From Rostratula benghalensis (Eukaryota; Chordata; Aves; Charadriiformes; Rostratulidae), in NCBI GenBank assembly GCA_013399305.1, contig VXAI01000035.1, positions 2,682,110 to 2,746,109 of the forward strand: a DNA stretch of 64,000 bases. The letters run 5' to 3'. Below the pieces are notes generated by a model. It did not search any database, was not told where the DNA came from, and saw nothing but the letters and a program-made list of their open reading frames with translations. The position numbers and the translations under genes are program-made. Below, in pieces: positions 62,198-64,000 of the stretch (within the stretch, counting starts at the first letter, position 1; every line of letters begins with the position of its first letter).

Positions 62198-64000
62198 ATT
62201 AAGATACAGTGACATAATTATGCTCATCCCCATGGCCTGTTATTATATTATAAATATTCTTATATTTGTTTAACCAATGAGCTGGATGGTTTGGACCCAG
62301 TGCTGGTTAATTGTTCCCACATCCCGAGTAAAGTTGCCTTATTCATCCTATAATAACCTCTGTTAGTGACCTGGATAAAGCCTGGTTGATACAGGAGCTC
62401 TGCTGTGGCACTGACAGCCTCTTGGAGCCCACCATGGCTTATCTCTGCAGCGTGTGCCTGGCCCTAAGTGCTGTATGGCCCTGACAGAGCCCATGGAGCC
62501 CGCCCTGCTGAAAATGAAGTGCTCTGTTGGACTCAATCCACAGGCCTTGCTTTGATTGTTTATCATGGAGTAAATTGGGCCTGTCCTCGTGGAAGTTAAT
62601 GGGATCAGTCCTGGTGTGACAGCAGAGTGGAACCTTGCATCTTGCATGCTGAATGCAGCCCGTTTTGTCCAGATGTGGGTCGTTTATTCTTTCTTCCGTG
62701 TCTTCATGAATGCATTCCTTTAAATGTGTCATGGATCAAAACTATATAATAAAATGCCATCTGTCAGCATGGGTGAAATCTGTAATCCCTGTACCCTCAG
62801 GTACCCAGCAAATCGACATTTATTTGGAAATGGGGCACTTAGCTACCCTACAAATGTTAGGGATTTGTTTTCTTTTTCATTTTTTTTTTCTCTCTTCAGA
62901 TTATTTCTTACATAACGTATGGACTAACAGTTTCTGTATGGTTTATATGTAAGTTACTCTCTAGAAGCCGTGTGTAGGCAGGAAACTCAAGATGACATTA
63001 GTGTGGGATTAAATAATGGNNNNNNNNNNNNNNNNNNNNNNNNNNNNNNGGGTGGGTGTGTGATTGCAGTGTAGGAATGATGCTAACCAGTTAAACTGCA
63101 TCCAGGCAGAACAGGTAGGACTGGGTAAGGGTACAGATGGATGAGTCCTCCTTGACTCATGTTGTTCCTGCTGTCTGTTGGATAGATTTGGGAGGACAGA
63201 GCCCTCCTAGTGATGCTACTGTAAATTGAGACTGAATTTTTCCCAGTCCATTGAGCTCTGACAATAGCTTGTTGTACTGATATTTATTAGTGCCTTGTGA
63301 TTGGTGTCCCCCATCAGTAACATTTTGCTAATATTTCACAAATGAAAACTCTTTTGACTCCCATTTTTGCTGTAGTCAGCAGCAACTATTTAGATTGACA
63401 GTTTGTAGTTTTAAATAAGCACCCAAAATTTTGTTGTTGGCTTTGTTTGTTTGTTTTAATTCAGCTTTGGAACTGTTTGTACCTCAACTGGCTGTGTCTC
63501 AGTGTGGGGTCTTGCAGACTTCGCTCAGAAGTGTAGGTTTGCTGAATTTAGCTGGAAAAGATTTTTTTTTAAAAAAATATTTTTTTTTTTTGACAGTGGA
63601 GAGTGGGAAGTTGAAGAGAGATGCTGGAAAAATTCAGCTAACACTTCACTGCAGTGCTTATAACCCAGCTATTAGCATGTCTTGGGAATGTGAAAATCAG
63701 TGTAGAGTATAAACAAACACAGTTTTATAGTATCCAGTATGAAGCAAAAAGAAGCAAAACCCGTAAGATATGGCCAGGTAAGTTAAAACTTAAAATTACT
63801 TCCCTTCAAGATACTTAGAAGTCCGAACTAAACACAACAAAGATTTTTTTTTCTCAAGCAATCCTTTTTAATTGTTATTATTTATTTATTTCGCCAAAGA
63901 AACCCTTAAAGAATGGTCTTAGATCTTTGTTTCCATGAAGGCAGCAAGTTTCTGCTGTGAAACTGGGAAAACTCCAGCCCAAGCCATCATACAAATGTAC
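62198..64000. other. Intronic sequence to window end, no gene recognised
   Basis: Ordinary AT-leaning sequence with the 30-base gap at 63020-63049 and short T-runs. The part 62200-62700 has GACATAATTATGC and long unbroken single-copy texture that could be a conserved element. No LRP8 exon was recognised. Confidence 0.5.
63020..63049. other. Assembly gap (30 N)
   Basis: Thirty Ns between aaataatgg and gggtgggtgtg. The right flank is G/T-rich, so a collapsed simple repeat is possible. The true length is unknown. Confidence 0.97.

Larger units (their letters stand above)
13168..64000 (+). other. LRP8: LRP8 intron 2 (5' part; 3' end not in window)
   Basis: From the exon 2 donor GTGAGT to the window end I found no later LRP8 exon. 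I looked for class A repeat signatures such as the CDG..DC..GSDE segment on the plus strand and saw none with flanking splice sites. The interval is therefore read as at least 50.8 kb of intron 2. This holds only if no short exon was missed and if the contig is correctly joined. Smaller elements inside it are listed separately; elsewhere I see ordinary AT-leaning sequence. Confidence 0.6.

Noticed and set aside
1..64000. CRISPR arrays, tRNA or rRNA genes, operons, phage or bacterial systems
   Set aside because: No spaced direct repeats, no tRNA-like cloverleaf boxes and no compact gene arrangement were seen; the sequence is vertebrate genomic DNA.

Overview
The window looks like a piece of a bird nuclear chromosome. 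It is largely non-coding and single-copy. It holds at least eight 5'-truncated CR1 retrotransposon fragments whose 3' ends are of the type common in birds, plus scattered homopolymer tracts, one large TTC/TTATTC microsatellite and two assembly gaps. No bacterial, phage or CRISPR features are present, and most open frames here are random or repeat-derived.

One gene is recognisable: the 5' end of LRP8 (ApoER2, the Reelin and apolipoprotein E receptor) on the plus strand. Exon 1 (coding 12201-12270) encodes the signal peptide. Exon 2 (13048-13167) encodes a complete first LDL-receptor class A repeat. Both lie in a CpG island (about 11300-13590) that contains a 186-base run of N just upstream of the start codon. 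The short 777-base intron 1 lies within the island. No further LRP8 exon was found by eye, so 13168 to 64000 is read as part of a very long intron 2.

Layout: 1-11300 is upstream sequence, read as intergenic, with a CR1 copy at its left edge, a microsatellite near 4.6 kb and several CpG-retaining or AT-rich stretches that could be regulatory. 11300-13590 is the LRP8 promoter island with exons 1 and 2. 13590-64000 is intronic sequence with CR1 copies at 25.3, 25.8, 33.9, 35.7, 41.2, 61.1 and 61.8 kb, several perfect short hairpins, a GC-rich patch near 54 kb with splice-like signals, and candidate conserved stretches.

No new biological system is evident. The most useful leads are the unresolved promoter gap, the exceptional T-tract beside exon 2, two well-formed hairpins (16.4 and 28.8 kb), the GC-rich patch at 54.3 kb and a weak retropepsin-like motif at 60.76 kb. 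Assignments rest on reading and translation by eye; no database comparison was possible.
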